Source: Legionella fairfieldensis ATCC 49588
GTDB taxonomy: Bacteria > Pseudomonadota > Gammaproteobacteria > Legionellales > Legionellaceae
NCBI RefSeq assembly: GCF_000621525.1
Contig: NZ_JHYC01000015.1
Coordinates: 17,099 to 81,098 of the forward strand
DNA: 64,000 bases
Direction of reading: 5' to 3'
Shown one piece after another: positions 18,417 to 28,848 of this stretch. Position 1 is the first letter of the stretch. Each line of letters begins with the position of its first letter. The notes under the pieces are model-generated. The model was given only the letters and a program-made list of their open reading frames with translations. It was not told the DNA's origin and made no database searches. A program made the position numbers and the translations under genes.

Positions 18417-21242
18417 ATGTCTGAGATTCTTGAGCCGGTAAATGATATACCGCAAACAAGTCAACTGGAATTGACCACAAACGCCCCAGGTTTGTTGAAA
18501 ACAATCAAACGTAACGGAAAAGTCGTTCGTTATGATGAAAGTAAAATTAAAGTTGCTATTACCAAAGCCTTTATTGCAGTAGAGGGAGGGAATGCCGCAG
18601 CATCTAACCGCATTCACCAGCAGATTAATGAAATAACCCACCAGATTACCCAGGCGTTTAAACGCCGTTTACCCAGCGGTGGCACTATTCACATTGAAGA
18701 CATTCAGGATCAGGTAGAGCTTGCCCTGATGCGAAGTGGTGAATATAAAATAGCCCGAGCTTATGTCCTTTATCGTGAAGAACATCGCAAAGCACGGCAA
18801 GCTGATTTAAAACAACAGGCCAGTGACAGTAAAGTACCTCTAATTACCATGCCAAACGGTGAATTACAACCGCTGGATATGAAACGGGTCAACACTATTG
18901 TTACAGAAGCTTGTCGTGAATTAACTCATGTTAAAATTGAGCCTGTTATTAAAGACGCTCTACGCAATCTCTATAATCAGGCCAAACTGGAAGATGTTCA
19001 TAAAGTTTTAATTATGTCTGCCCGTACTCTGGTGGAAAAAGAACCTAATTATACGTATGTCAGCGCACGCTTGTTGTTAGATAGTCTGCGCAGCGAGGCA
19101 CTGGGGAAATTACAACTCCGGACAGAAGCGACTTTTGATGAAATGGCAGCTCTTTATCCTGCTTATTTTAAAACCTACATTGCCCAAGGAATTGCTCAGG
19201 GAATACTTGATCATAAACTAAGTGAGTTCGATTTGGACAAACTTGGCAAAGCCTTATTACCCCAACGGGACATGCAATTTACCTATTTGAGCCTTCAGAC
19301 TCTTTATGATCGCTATTTTATTCATGAAAAGGGGGTACGTTACGAATTACCTCAGGCTTTTTTTATGCGTGTCGCTATGGGACTCGCTATACGAGAAAAA
19401 AATCGCGATGCAAAAGCAATTGAATTTTATCGGCTTTTATCCTCTTTTGATTATATGTCATCTACCCCAACCCTCTTTAACTCGGGTACTGTCAGACCTC
19501 AATTATCAAGCTGTTATCTGACTATGGTTCCTGATCATCTCGATGGCATATACAGCGCAATCAAAGACAATGCCTTACTATCAAAATTTGCCGGTGGCCT
19601 GGGTAATGATTGGACTTCTGTAAGAGCGATGGGTGCTCACATTAAAGGAACCAATGGCAAATCACAAGGCGTAGTACCGTTTTTAAATGTTGCCGATGCG
19701 ACTGCTGTAGCTGTTAATCAAGGCGGGAAACGTAAAGGCGCTGTATGTGCCTACCTTGAGTGCTGGCATCGTGATGTTGAAGAGTTTCTTGAACTGCGTA
19801 AAAATACAGGTGACGATAGACGCCGTACCCATGATATGAATACCGCATTATGGATACCTGATTTATTCATGAAACGTGTTCATGAAGAAGGAGAATGGAC
19901 GTTGTTTTCTCCTGATGAAGTACCTGATCTTCATGATGAATACGGTAAAGCCTTTGAGGTTTTGTATAATAAATATGAAGAAAAAGCTCGTCTTGGCCAC
20001 ATCCGGAATGTAAAAACATTACCTGCTGTTAAATTATGGCGGCGGATGTTGTCCATGTTGTTTGAAACAGGTCATCCCTGGCTAACCTTTAAGGATCCCT
20101 GCAATTTGCGTTCGCCTCAACAACATACGGGTGTTATTCACAGTTCCAACCTGTGTACCGAAATTACATTGAATACCTCCCAGGATGAAATAGCGGTCTG
20201 TAATCTCGGCAGTGTGAACTTACCCGCTCATATTCAGGAAGGCAAACTGGATCGGGATAAATTAAAACGTACCATTACTACTGCAATTCGTATGCTTGAT
20301 AATGTTATTGATATTAACTATTACTCTGTACCACAAGCACGTCATTCAAATCTCCAGCATCGGCCAATTGGTCTGGGTTTGATGGGTTTTCAGGATGCGC
20401 TTTATGCCTTGAAAATTGATTATGCATCAACGCAAGCCATTGAATTCGCTGATGAATCCATGGAACTGATAAGCTATTATGCAATTGAAGCGTCTTGTGA
20501 ATTGGCAAAAGAGCGTGGCAGTTATTCAAGCTATGAAGGGTCCTTATGGAGCAAAGGTATTCTCCCCATTGATTCCATTAATTTATTACAACAGGCTCGT
20601 AATAAATACCTTGAGCAGGATCGTTCACAACGTCTGAATTGGGAAAATCTGCGCGTTAAAGTGCGAACTCAAGGCATGCGTAATTCGAATGTCATGGCTA
20701 TTGCCCCCACAGCAACAATTTCCAACATTTGCGGCGTCTCCCAATCCATTGAACCCACCTATCAGAATTTATACGTGAAATCAAACTTATCGGGCGAGTT
20801 CACCGTAGTGAATCCTTATCTGGTCAACGACTTAAAAGCGCTTAATCTCTGGGATGAGGTCATGGTGAATGATCTGAAATATTTCAATGGCAGCGTACAC
20901 TCCATTAGCCGCATTCCCGCTGAATTAAAAATGCGTTATGCGACTGCATTTGAAATTGATCCTGTCTGGTTAATTGAAGCTGCGTCTCGCCGGCAAAAAT
21001 GGCTCGATCAAGCTCAATCACTGAATGTTTACATGGCTAAACCCTCCGGAAAAAAATTGGATCAACTGTATAAGCATGCCTGGGTACGAGGTTTAAAAAC
21101 CACTTACTACTTACGCAGCTCAGGAGCAAGTAATGCTGAAAAATCAACGATTAATGACGGCGCGCTAAATGCAGTCAAATCAGAGGCAGAACCACCCAAG
21201 GTCTGTTCCATTCTTGATCCTGATTGTGAAGCCTGCCAATAA
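18417..21242 (+). CDS. nrdA: Class Ia ribonucleoside-diphosphate reductase, alpha subunit, two ATP-cones
   Basis: A 941-residue large subunit that converts NDPs to dNDPs. It has two N-terminal ATP-cones (residues about 26-115, beginning [20 protein letters not shown], and about 142-230, beginning [18 protein letters not shown]), then the ten-stranded barrel. Catalytic residues are visible: Cys in LSSCYLTM, Asn-Cys-Glu in NLCTEI near residue 577, the second Cys in [13 protein letters not shown], the radical-transfer Tyr pair in TTYYLRSSG, and the C-terminal CEAC thiol pair. The extra cone makes it about 180 residues longer than E. coli NrdA and like Pseudomonas NrdA. nrdB follows 13 nt later. 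Confidence 0.97.
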   Translation: MSEILEPVNDIPQTSQLELTTNAPGLLKTIKRNGKVVRYDESKIKVAITKAFIAVEGGNAAASNRIHQQINEITHQITQAFKRRLPSGGTIHIEDIQDQVELALMRSGEYKIARAYVLYREEHRKARQADLKQQASDSKVPLITMPNGELQPLDMKRVNTIVTEACRELTHVKIEPVIKDALRNLYNQAKLEDVHKVLIMSARTLVEKEPNYTYVSARLLLDSLRSEALGKLQLRTEATFDEMAALYPAYFKTYIAQGIAQGILDHKLSEFDLDKLGKALLPQRDMQFTYLSLQTLYDRYFIHEKGVRYELPQAFFMRVAMGLAIREKNRDAKAIEFYRLLSSFDYMSSTPTLFNSGTVRPQLSSCYLTMVPDHLDGIYSAIKDNALLSKFAGGLGNDWTSVRAMGAHIKGTNGKSQGVVPFLNVADATAVAVNQGGKRKGAVCAYLECWHRDVEEFLELRKNTGDDRRRTHDMNTALWIPDLFMKRVHEEGEWTLFSPDEVPDLHDEYGKAFEVLYNKYEEKARLGHIRNVKTLPAVKLWRRMLSMLFETGHPWLTFKDPCNLRSPQQHTGVIHSSNLCTEITLNTSQDEIAVCNLGSVNLPAHIQEGKLDRDKLKRTITTAIRMLDNVIDINYYSVPQARHSNLQHRPIGLGLMGFQDALYALKIDYASTQAIEFADESMELISYYAIEASCELAKERGSYSSYEGSLWSKGILPIDSINLLQQARNKYLEQDRSQRLNWENLRVKVRTQGMRNSNVMAIAPTATISNICGVSQSIEPTYQNLYVKSNLSGEFTVVNPYLVNDLKALNLWDEVMVNDLKYFNGSVHSISRIPAELKMRYATAFEIDPVWLIEAASRRQKWLDQAQSLNVYMAKPSGKKLDQLYKHAWVRGLKTTYYLRSSGASNAEKSTINDGALNAVKSEAEPPKVCSILDPDCEACQ

Positions 21243-21255
21243 AAGGAGAAACTTA

Positions 21256-22380
21256 ATGTCAAATCAACTGAATCAATCGATAGAAATTACAGACCTGACA
21301 GGTATTCCAAAACCAATAGGGGTGGCCGGGTTAGAAATTTTAGAAATGGGGGCAAGTCGTATTCATGTGGATGATAAGCAAATCATCAAGTGCCGTGCTG
21401 ATGTAAATCAACTGGTTCCTTTTAAATACATATGGGCCTGGGAGAAATATTTAACAGGTTGCGCCAATCATTGGATGCCTAATGAAATCAATATGAGCGC
21501 TGATGTCGCTCTATGGAAAGATCCTGATGGGCTAACAGCTGATGAGCGCCTGATCATTCAACGTAATCTGGGCTTTTTTTCCACGGCAGATTCTCTGGTA
21601 GCCAATAATCTGGTGCTTGCAGTTTATCGCCATATTACTAATCCTGAATGTCGCCAGTACTTACTGCGTCAGGCTTTCGAAGAGGCTTTACACACCCATG
21701 CCTATCAATACATCATTGAAAGCCTGGGGCTTGATGAAGCGGCTGTGTTTAATATGTATCGCGAAATTCCTTCCGTAGCGACGAAAGCCTCTTGGGCATT
21801 ACCTTTTACCCAAAGTCTGGGCGATCCCAATTTCCATACCGGTACACCAGAAGACGACCAACGCTTATTACGCGATTTGATTGCGTTCTATGTAGTCTTT
21901 GAAGGTATTTTCTTCTATGTTGGCTTCACACAAATTCTTTCTATGGGAAGACGTAACAAAATGGTAGGAACCTCCGAACAGTTTCAATATATTTTGCGTG
22001 ATGAATCCATGCATATGAATTTTGGTATTGATGTTATCAATCAGATTAAAATCGAAAATCCTCATTTATGGACTCCTGCGTTCAAAGAGGAAATTATTCA
22101 ATTAATTAAAGAAGGGGTGGCTCTGGAATACCAATACGCGAAAGATACCATGCCGCATGGTATTTTAGGCATGAATGCTGAAATGTTTGAAGAATACTTG
22201 CATTTCATTGCCAATCGCCGTCTTAATCAGATTGGTTTACCAGAACAATATCCTGGCGCTGAAAATCCTTTCCCCTGGATGAGTGAAATGATGGATTTGA
22301 AAAAAGAGAAAAATTTCTTTGAGACAAGGGTCATTGAATATCAGGCAGGAGGCACTTTAAGTTGGGAGGATGAGGACTAA
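21256..22380 (+). CDS. nrdB: Class Ia ribonucleoside-diphosphate reductase, beta (radical) subunit
   Basis: A 374-residue R2 subunit. The ATG at 21,256 follows AAGGAG by 8 nt, so longer forms reaching back into nrdA are rejected. The protein resembles chlamydial R2 ([46 protein letters not shown]). Unlike chlamydial class Ic, it keeps the Asp ligand (D112) and a Tyr (Y150) at the radical site, four residues after ligand H146. The other ligands E143, E216, E250 and H253 are present. It is therefore a normal tyrosyl-radical di-metal subunit. The C-terminal acidic tail GTLSWEDED should bind NrdA. Confidence 0.97.
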   Translation: MSNQLNQSIEITDLTGIPKPIGVAGLEILEMGASRIHVDDKQIIKCRADVNQLVPFKYIWAWEKYLTGCANHWMPNEINMSADVALWKDPDGLTADERLIIQRNLGFFSTADSLVANNLVLAVYRHITNPECRQYLLRQAFEEALHTHAYQYIIESLGLDEAAVFNMYREIPSVATKASWALPFTQSLGDPNFHTGTPEDDQRLLRDLIAFYVVFEGIFFYVGFTQILSMGRRNKMVGTSEQFQYILRDESMHMNFGIDVINQIKIENPHLWTPAFKEEIIQLIKEGVALEYQYAKDTMPHGILGMNAEMFEEYLHFIANRRLNQIGLPEQYPGAENPFPWMSEMMDLKKEKNFFETRVIEYQAGGTLSWEDED

Positions 22381-22402
22381 GTGTATATTGAGTGGAACTT
22401 CC

Positions 22403-22428
22403 GGGTATTGTGCCAAGGCACAATACCC
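22403..22428. terminator. Hairpin between convergent nrdB and dinB
   Basis: GGGTATTGTGCC (22,403-22,414) and GGCACAATACCC (22,417-22,428) are a 12-bp perfect inverted repeat, 23 bp after the nrdB stop. The T tract after it is poor (TCTTG), but the position between convergent genes fits a shared terminator. Confidence 0.65.
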
Positions 22429-22528
22429 TCTTGAAAAACAGTTGCTTTATATGTAGTAGTTACAAGCCATGATTTAATTGTATCCATATCAATACCTGCC
22501 AGTTCTGCAGAGAATATTAACAATATCG

Positions 22529-23596
22529 TTATAAACCAAACAATGGCAGTTGGATATTCTCCGGTGTACTTTCTTGTTTCAATTTAATTCCTATGCCTAA
22601 CAATCGTACCGGCATGCACTTTCTGACAAAGCCTTCCTGTATCAGTTGATGTAAAATTAAAAAATCAATTTTATGATTCACCCGCTCAACCGTTGTTTGC
22701 TGAAAATTATTAAACTTCAATTTTACAAATAAGGTATGGATCCCGGAAAGTTCACCTACGCGCTGTATACGCGCTTCAAGGCGTGCGATCAACTCTGGCA
22801 AAACAGCCAGGCAAGCATCACTATCGGGTAGGTCTATAGAATAAGTTTCTTCAACGCTAATGGATTTTCGAATACGCTTGGGATTGACCAGGCGATTATC
22901 AATCCCGCGCGCTAACTCATAAAGTTTTTGACCGATGGTGCCAAATCTGCTTAATAGAAATTCCACCGAATATTGCTGCAAATCAGCACAAGTTTTAATA
23001 TGAAGTGATGCTAGTTTTTCTTCCATTTTTGGCCCTACCCCAAATAGCTTACGTACTGGTAAATCAAGAACAAACGCTGCAACATCCTCTGGTTTGATAA
23101 CCATTTGGCCATTAGGTTTATGCCAGTCACTAGCAATCTTGGCAAGACTTTTATTGGGGGCAATGCCTGCGCTCGCCGTAAGCCGTCTTGTTTGATAAAT
23201 TCGGCTACGTATTTCTTGTGCAATCCAGGTGGCACTTCCTTGGCATTGCGTGGATTCAGTGACATCAAGATAAGCTTCATCTAATGATAAAGGTTCAAGG
23301 AGGTCCGTATAGTCTGCAAAGATAGCTCTAATAAACTGACTTTCCTTTTGATATATTTCCATACGACACGGTCTTAAGATTAATTCGCGACATAATCGAA
23401 GCGCTTGTGCTGTTGGCATTGCAGAGTGCACACCGAATTTACGAGCCATATAATTACACGTGGCTATCACCCCGCGGCGTTTGGCATCCCCCCCTACAGC
23501 AATAGGCTTATTCGCGAGTTCAGGAAAATCACGCATTTCAATTGCAGCATAAAAACAATCCATATCAATATGGATAATTTTTCTTATTGGATTCAT
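22529..23596 (-). CDS. dinB: DNA polymerase IV
   Basis: A 355-residue Y-family translesion polymerase of normal length. The catalytic motifs are HIDMDCFYAAIEMRD at residue 9 and SLDEAYLDVT near residue 102. GGDAKRRGVIATCNYMARKFGV in the fingers is also conserved, as is the helix-hairpin-helix LFGVGPKMEEKL near residue 180. The C-terminal QLPLFGL is a beta-clamp-binding motif. It is convergent with nrdB. Confidence 0.97.
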   Translation of the reverse strand: MNPIRKIIHIDMDCFYAAIEMRDFPELANKPIAVGGDAKRRGVIATCNYMARKFGVHSAMPTAQALRLCRELILRPCRMEIYQKESQFIRAIFADYTDLLEPLSLDEAYLDVTESTQCQGSATWIAQEIRSRIYQTRRLTASAGIAPNKSLAKIASDWHKPNGQMVIKPEDVAAFVLDLPVRKLFGVGPKMEEKLASLHIKTCADLQQYSVEFLLSRFGTIGQKLYELARGIDNRLVNPKRIRKSISVEETYSIDLPDSDACLAVLPELIARLEARIQRVGELSGIHTLFVKLKFNNFQQTTVERVNHKIDFLILHQLIQEGFVRKCMPVRLLGIGIKLKQESTPENIQLPLFGL

Positions 23597-23925
23597 TTTT
23601 CAATAGAGAATTGCAATAGCAAGTGCTTGGCTAAGATAATACACGTCGCATTATAAAGAGAAAAGAGTTCAATAGAGAGTTTTTTAGTATACTCAAGCAA
23701 GAATCCGGCTTAACCAAAGATGACGTTTTCTCCATGATTTCTTTCCATGAACGCCTTGCTCTATCAGTAAATCAAATATCACGACATAATAATTATTTGG
23801 GCTAATGATTACTCTATAATAAAGAAATTAGTCATCACACTGATCACAGCAAAACGGATAAGTCTAAAAACACCTCATCGATTGAAGGCAGGCCGCTCCA
23901 ATCTACATCATTTGTATATAAATAG
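23597..23925. other. Intergenic region, no gene seen
   Basis: AT-rich DNA between dinB and the small minus-strand gene, with no frame I would call and no clear hairpin. Confidence 0.4.
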
Positions 23926-24120
23926 TTATTCTATATTTGACTTGCGAAACGTTCTTACAATTTCTTCAGTATCATTATTAATAATTTCTCCATGAACATC
24001 TCCGAAATTGCCATTAACCTGCAACAGCATCCAAACATACAACTTATCTACATCATCACCCATTTTGGTGGCTATTTTTTCCTCATTACAGTACACGCAA
24101 GCAGTATATTGATGATTCAT
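23926..24120 (-). CDS. Small conserved-looking hypothetical protein (64 aa)
   Basis: An acidic 64-residue protein. AAGGATAGG lies at the right distance before its ATG, and the composition is protein-like (YNEEKIATKMGDDVDKLYVWML region; GNFGDVHGEIINNDTEEIVRTFRKS at the C-terminus, quoted here in part as GNFGDVHGEII). I have an impression of related short proteins in other Legionella but cannot name a family. It has no signal peptide or membrane helix and a possible small beta fold. A plus-strand frame over the same DNA is poorer. Confidence 0.6.
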   Translation of the reverse strand: MNHQYTACVYCNEEKIATKMGDDVDKLYVWMLLQVNGNFGDVHGEIINNDTEEIVRTFRKSNIE

Positions 24121-24368
24121 CGCCTATCCTTAAAAACAGATTATAATTTAATTATATACTCACCTCGCTCACGCAACTCCGATCAAAAAAAATAAAATTT
24201 ACGAGGAAAAAAAGCAATTCAATCATAGTACACTGGTTAATTCTAGGCAGCAAGGAGGGGAAATTTTTAACAGAATTAAAAATAAAATAGCTTAAAAAAT
24301 TTTTTGTCTACTTGACGCCTTAAATCTTACATGCTAGTTTTTAATTTTCATACTAAAAGGAGTTAGCT

Positions 24369-24662
24369 ATGGATATAGTGGGTATGCTGGTTAATTTAGT
24401 GAGTGGTGGTGTTGGTGGTAATATTCTAGGCGCAGCCTGGAAAGAGAAAAGCCTCGGAGCTATTGGTAATACAATCGCCGGATTAGTCGGTGGCGTGGCA
24501 GGTACTTATATCATGCAAGCCGTTGGTGTTTTAAATAGCCTCGGACTAGGTAATATGAGCGTCAGTTCTCTGCTCGGCAATGTAGGCTCCAGTGCGGTAA
24601 GTGGTGCTGTTTTAACTGCCATTGTAGGTCTTATAAAAAACTCCATGAGTAATAAAGCTTAA
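24369..24662 (+). CDS. Small Gly-rich membrane protein (97 aa)
   Basis: The ATG is preceded by a strong AAAAGGAG 6 nt upstream. The product is hydrophobic, Gly/Ala/Val-rich and almost without charges except one KEK turn near residue 26. Two or three glycine-zipper-like segments follow (VSGGVGGNILGAA, GGVAGTYIMQA, SAVSGAVLTAIVGLIKN). It reads as a small integral membrane or membrane-inserting protein of a conserved but uncharacterised type. No immunity or toxin partner is adjacent. A hairpin about 95 bp downstream may end its transcript. Confidence 0.75.
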   Translation: MDIVGMLVNLVSGGVGGNILGAAWKEKSLGAIGNTIAGLVGGVAGTYIMQAVGVLNSLGLGNMSVSSLLGNVGSSAVSGAVLTAIVGLIKNSMSNKA

Positions 24663-24755
24663 ATTAACCTTGCTCCGCAATAGCTTTAATTTACTTCATG
24701 AGAGACCTATACTCCACGGCTTGTCTTTTGTACCTGATAAAAACAGCCATTAACG

Positions 24756-24781
24756 TGAATGCCGACGAAAGTCGGCATTCA
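24756..24781 (+). terminator. 11-bp hairpin with GAAA tetraloop
   Basis: TGAATGCCGAC (24,756-24,766), GAAA, GTCGGCATTCA (24,771-24,781): a perfect stem with a GNRA-type loop. It lies downstream of the 97-residue membrane protein gene. The following sequence ATGTCTTA is not a clean T tract, so it could be an mRNA 3'-end stabiliser or an sRNA end instead. Confidence 0.55.
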
Positions 24782-24961
24782 ATGTCTTATGAAAGCTCCC
24801 TGGATGTCGACTTTGAATTTTTTGTCCGGCACGAAGGAAAACGCGTCAAAAATAGTACCAACAATGAAAAATAAACCTGATTGAGCCAAATCTCCTCAGT
24901 AGTTTGATCTTGGCATCAAATTACATTGAAATATGATTTGTTAAACACCATTATTTATTAT

Positions 24962-25045
24962 TTTTAGTCATTCTCGTGCAAACGGGAATCTATTCTCAAC
25001 TTGCCTCATCACTTTGCTTGCGAGAAGATCTGGATTGCTTCACCA
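24962..25045 (-). repeat. Dispersed intergenic repeat, copy B
   Basis: TTCTCGTGCAAACGGGAATC and then CACTTTGCTTGCGAGAAGAT correspond, on the opposite strand, to copy D at about 48,835-48,900, including the CCCGTTTGCACGG hairpin. It lies between the small membrane gene and lysS, in inverted orientation to copies A and D. Confidence 0.65.
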
Positions 25046-25100
25046 ACGCTTGCAAAGACGGAGTTTTATCTACCTGTAAATGGTTATCAATAATTCATTA

Positions 25101-26591
25101 TTATTGCTGGCGCATATGAGGAAATAAAATCACATCTCTGATTGATGGCGAATTAGTAAATAACATAACCAATCTGTCAATACCAATACCTTCCCCGGCC
25201 GTAGGTGGCATACCATATTCCAGCGCTTCAATGTAGTCATTATCAAAATGCATGGCCTCCAGATCGCCAGCATTCTTCTCTTCAACCTGCTTTTGAAAGC
25301 GTTCCGCCTGATCCTCAGCATCATTGAGTTCTGAAAAACCGTTGGCAATCTCCCGCCCGGCTATAAAAAACTCAAATCGGTCAGTAACATCCGGATCCTC
25401 ATCATTACGTCTTGCTAAAGGAGATACTTCTGTTGGATAAGCGGTAATAAACGTTGGCTGAATTAATTGGTGTTCCACCGTCTCATCAAATATAATCATG
25501 TGGAGTTTACCTAAACCGTCACTCTCATTATAAGTCAGGTTTAAGCTATTAATCAGGTCTCTACAATCGGCAACATTTTCCAATTGCTGAGTCTTTAGGT
25601 GAGGATTGTAATGCAAAATAGCCTCTTTAACAGTCATACAGACAAACGGTTTTGAAAAATCAATGAGTTGTCCCTGATATTCTATTTGACGGGTACCTGA
25701 AACTACATCACAAAGATGATGAAGCAATTGCTCCGTAAAATGCATTAGATCCTTATAATCAGCGTAAGCCTGGTAAAATTCTACCATTGTAAATTCAGGA
25801 TTATGACGTGTGGATAATCCTTCATTACGAAAATTACGGTTAATTTCATACACTCGCTCAAAACCACCGACAACAAGACGTTTCAAGTAAAGTTCTGGGG
25901 CTATACGCAGAAACATCTCCATATCCAACGTATTATGATAAGTGACAAAAGGCCGAGCTACCGCACCACCCGGAATAGGATGCATCATTGGTGTTTCCAC
26001 TTCTAAAAACTGATGATTATCCATAAATTGTCGAAAGGCTCTGATTAATTTCGAGCGTATCAAAAAGGTATAACGACTCTCATCATTGGCAATCAGATCG
26101 ACATAACGCTTGCGATAACGCATTTCTTGATCAGCCAAACCATGAAATTTATCAGGTAAAGGACGTAATGATTTGGTGAGTAACTCAAGATGTGCTGCAT
26201 TAACAGTTAACTCCCCGGTGTTCGTCTTGAACAGTTCCCCTTTAATTCCAACAATATCACCAAGATCCCAGTGTTTAAATTGCTCATAAATTTCTGGCAA
26301 CTCATTTTGGCGCACGTAAACCTGAATTCGCCCGGATACATCCTGAATATGAAAAAAACTGGCTTTTCCCATAATTCGACGTAATACAATACGTCCTGCT
26401 ATAGCAACTTTTACCTGTTTTTCTGCCAGATCCTCTTTCTCAACGCCGGCATACTGTTGTAACAAATTTTCTGCCAGGTATTGGCGACGGAATGCATTGG
26501 GAAACCGGAAACCTGAAGCACGTAAGTCGGCCAGTTTTTGCTTGCGGATCTGATAAACTTCGCTTTCATCTAAATGTTGTTCTTCTGTCAT
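25101..26591 (-). CDS. lysS: Lysyl-tRNA synthetase (class II)
   Basis: A 496-residue class II enzyme of normal length. The N-terminal OB-fold anticodon-binding domain ([20 protein letters not shown]) is followed by motif 1 ([16 protein letters not shown]), motif 2 ([24 protein letters not shown], quoted in part) and motif 3 ([20 protein letters not shown]). It charges tRNA-Lys. The start overlaps the prfB stop by 4 bp (ATGA), the prfB-lysS pairing seen in E. coli and many gammaproteobacteria. Confidence 0.98.
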   Translation of the reverse strand: MTEEQHLDESEVYQIRKQKLADLRASGFRFPNAFRRQYLAENLLQQYAGVEKEDLAEKQVKVAIAGRIVLRRIMGKASFFHIQDVSGRIQVYVRQNELPEIYEQFKHWDLGDIVGIKGELFKTNTGELTVNAAHLELLTKSLRPLPDKFHGLADQEMRYRKRYVDLIANDESRYTFLIRSKLIRAFRQFMDNHQFLEVETPMMHPIPGGAVARPFVTYHNTLDMEMFLRIAPELYLKRLVVGGFERVYEINRNFRNEGLSTRHNPEFTMVEFYQAYADYKDLMHFTEQLLHHLCDVVSGTRQIEYQGQLIDFSKPFVCMTVKEAILHYNPHLKTQQLENVADCRDLINSLNLTYNESDGLGKLHMIIFDETVEHQLIQPTFITAYPTEVSPLARRNDEDPDVTDRFEFFIAGREIANGFSELNDAEDQAERFQKQVEEKNAGDLEAMHFDNDYIEALEYGMPPTAGEGIGIDRLVMLFTNSPSIRDVILFPHMRQQ

Positions 26592-27698
26592 TCTACTGCC
26601 CCTACGCCTTCTTTTAAGCTTGCCACTATAAATGGATCTAACGCACCATCTAAAACTGCTTGTGTATTAGAGGTTTCAACCCCTGTTCTTAAATCTTTAA
26701 TTCGCGACTGATCCAATACGTAAGAACGGATCTGCGACCCCCAGCCAATATCAGACTTGGTTGCTTCAAGAGCCTGTTGTGCGGCATTTTTCTTTTGCAT
26801 TTCCATTTCATACAGTTTGGCTCGCAACTGCTTCATCGCCTGATCTTTATTTTTATGCTGACTTCTATCCGTCTGACACTGTACAACAATACCACTCGGC
26901 ACATGGGTAATTCGTACGGCTGAATCAGTACGGTTCACATGCTGCCCTCCAGCGCCCGAAGCACGATAAGTATCTATACGCAAATCAGCCGGGTTAATTT
27001 CGATTTCAATGTCATCATCAATTTCAGGAGAAATAAATACCGCTGCAAAAGACGTATGGCGTCTGTTACCCGAATCAAAAGGCGATTTACGGACCAACCG
27101 ATGTACCCCTGTCTCCGTACGCAACCAGCCGTAGGCATACTCACCAATAAAGTGGATAGTCGCACTCTTGATACCGGCCACGTCTCCTGCTGAACATTCC
27201 ACCAGTTCAGTAGTAAATCCATGATGTTCCCCCCAGCGTAAGTACATACGCAGCAGCATTTCTGCCCAATCCTGGGCCTCTGTACCCCCTGAACCAGCCT
27301 GAATATCCAAATAAGCATTGGAGTTATCCATTTTGCCCGAAAACATACGCCTGAATTCAAGAGCGGCGACCTGTTCCTCCACACTGGCTAACTCCGAAGC
27401 CACATCATGAATTGCCGCTTCATCCTCCTCTGACCGTGCTAACTCAAAAAGCTCCGTTAAATCGGTAACATTCTGATCTAATTGTTCTAATTGATTAACA
27501 ATAGCTTCTAATTGAGAACGTTCACGACCTAACGCTTGGGCTTGCTCAGGATTATTCCAAATTTCAGGAAGCTCTAATTCACGAATGACTTCTTCCAGGC
27601 GTTCACGTTTGCCATCGAAGTCAAAGATACCCCCGAAGTGCAATAATTCGCTCCGCCAAATCTGCCAAGGCCAGATTGATTTGATTAACTTCTAACAT
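26588..27698 (-). CDS. prfB: Peptide chain release factor 2, with programmed +1 frameshift
   Basis: RF2 recognises UGA and UAA stops. The full protein is in two frames. The first runs from ATG at 27,698 for 25 codons ([20 protein letters not shown]...) to CTT, followed by an in-frame TGA at 27,623-27,621. After a +1 slip on CTT-T the second frame continues from GAC at 27,622 ([12 protein letters not shown]) to 26,588, giving 369 residues. The slip site CGGGGGTATCTTTGAC has the Shine-Dalgarno-like GGGGG and CTT-TGA-C of E. coli prfB, with the stop at codon 26 as there. The downstream part has [10 protein letters not shown], the codon-recognition region and the catalytic GGQ ([10 protein letters not shown]). 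A TTG start at 27,643 is an artefact of single-frame calling. Confidence 0.95.
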
Positions 27699-28067
27699 GC
27701 ATGCCTACTATCTTTATGGTAAAAAGTTCTATTGTACAACTAAAGACAAAACCAGACCATAGGGTTAATTTTATCGATTTGTATTAACAAGTGGCTTGTA
27801 ATAAACTATTTTGAAAGCGTTCACGGGATATGCAAATTTTATCTTCCAGACTTGTCTTTCCGTGCACAGGCGGAATCCATCCATAAAATTAGCACCATGT
27901 CTAATTCGCAGATAGTTTCCCGTCTGCGCGGGAAAGACATTGACGTTATATGCTTCTTAATTACCTATGCCGGGAACATCTACGATCTATTTTTCTAGTA
28001 AAAAATGCTTATTCCTTCATAGGTTATCGATTGAATTTCAGGTAGTAGCTTTTTTTGTTTCTTAATT
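27699..28067. other. Intergenic region with dispersed repeat copy C
   Basis: Upstream of prfB and downstream of the 180-residue hypothetical gene. Apart from the repeat (27,811-27,940), nothing is recognised. It should contain the prfB-lysS promoter. Confidence 0.45.
27811..27940 (-). repeat. Dispersed intergenic repeat, copy C
   Basis: AAGCGTTCACGGGATATGCA (from 27,815) is the reverse complement of the 3' flank of copy A, identical over 26 bp. A hairpin TTTCCCG-N6-CGGGAAA lies at 27,916-27,935. The middle (CTTTCCGTGCACAGGCGGAA) has the same style as the other copies but is more diverged. Confidence 0.6.
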
Positions 28068-28610
28068 TCAAGCATTTTTTTCGCGTAAACTATTAAGAGA
28101 ACCCATAAGAGGCAAAATAGAAATGGGGGTTACTACACTACCTATTACTAACCAAACACCAGTAAAAATACGCATAACCAAACTGGCATTGGAAGTCACA
28201 TGTACATTATACGTTGCATAAAGCCCTAAGCATATTAAACCTGCTATAGACCACGTTACCAAATAGTTAAGTGGCTGACTATCCATGCTTTTTAATTTAA
28301 CATGATAGTATTCAAGTTTTTCTAATTCTTTTTTTAACTTAAACTGCTCGTTTAGTATGGGATTAATCTCATAAAATTTCTTTTCACAATCTACAGGGAT
28401 TGACTCGAGTAACATTTTTGTCTTAAACGACATATTAGAGAGCAAATAATGTATTTGCTTATTAAGTCGAGATATATTCGATATAGTTTTTAAGTCTTCT
28501 GACAGTATTGCTACATGTCTAAGTATCTCTACAGGAAATGCTGGTTTTTTTTTGTTACCAGGTTTAAAAAATTGATGAACGCTATCTAACATTGTGAACA
28601 TATTAATCAC
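28068..28610 (-). CDS. Hypothetical protein with F-box-like N-terminus and two C-terminal membrane helices
   Basis: No family is recognised over the full length. The 180 residues are counted from a GTG at 28,610; ATG codons at 28,601 and 28,592 are alternatives, and the ribosome-binding site is weak. Residues 25-58 (FPVEILRHV, then EDLKTISNISRLNKQIHYLL) follow the F-box pattern P-x-E-I-L...DL...S-x-x-S-R...LL. A Lys/Glu-rich helix at about 88-105 is followed by two hydrophobic helices at about 114-134 and 146-168. F-box proteins in Legionella are secreted effectors that recruit host SCF ubiquitin ligases. An F-box plus a membrane anchor would fit an organelle-bound effector, but this is inference from a short motif. 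Confidence 0.65.
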   Translation of the reverse strand: MINMFTMLDSVHQFFKPGNKKKPAFPVEILRHVAILSEDLKTISNISRLNKQIHYLLSNMSFKTKMLLESIPVDCEKKFYEINPILNEQFKLKKELEKLEYYHVKLKSMDSQPLNYLVTWSIAGLICLGLYATYNVHVTSNASLVMRIFTGVWLVIGSVVTPISILPLMGSLNSLREKNA

Positions 28611-28848
28611 TTTAAAAAAGTGGAGTGTGATGGTTTGTTAAAATAAATTCCTAAAAATTATAGTTTAACTCTAATTAAAATTACATCTTTCGGATTTGAA
28701 AAACCGAGTACCTATATTACTACAAAGAAATCAAAGCATATTACCCGCAATTGCTTTATTGAACGTAGCATATATTAGCCCATGAGATTTTCCAAGCAGT
28801 ATTTTCGCGAATCTGCTCTTTGAACAGCATGAGCAATTGCCAGAAAGT

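Larger units (their letters stand above)
24663..25100. other. Intergenic region with hairpin and dispersed repeat
   Basis: A convergent gap between the 97-residue membrane protein and lysS. It contains a GAAA-loop hairpin and repeat copy B; no gene was found. Confidence 0.5.

Noticed and set aside
21256..22380. NrdB as a class Ic (tyrosine-free, chlamydial-type) radical subunit because of strong similarity to chlamydial R2
   Set aside because: The residue four after ligand H146 is Tyr (Y150), not Phe, and the first ligand is Asp (D112), not Glu. All other ligands are present, so it is class Ia.
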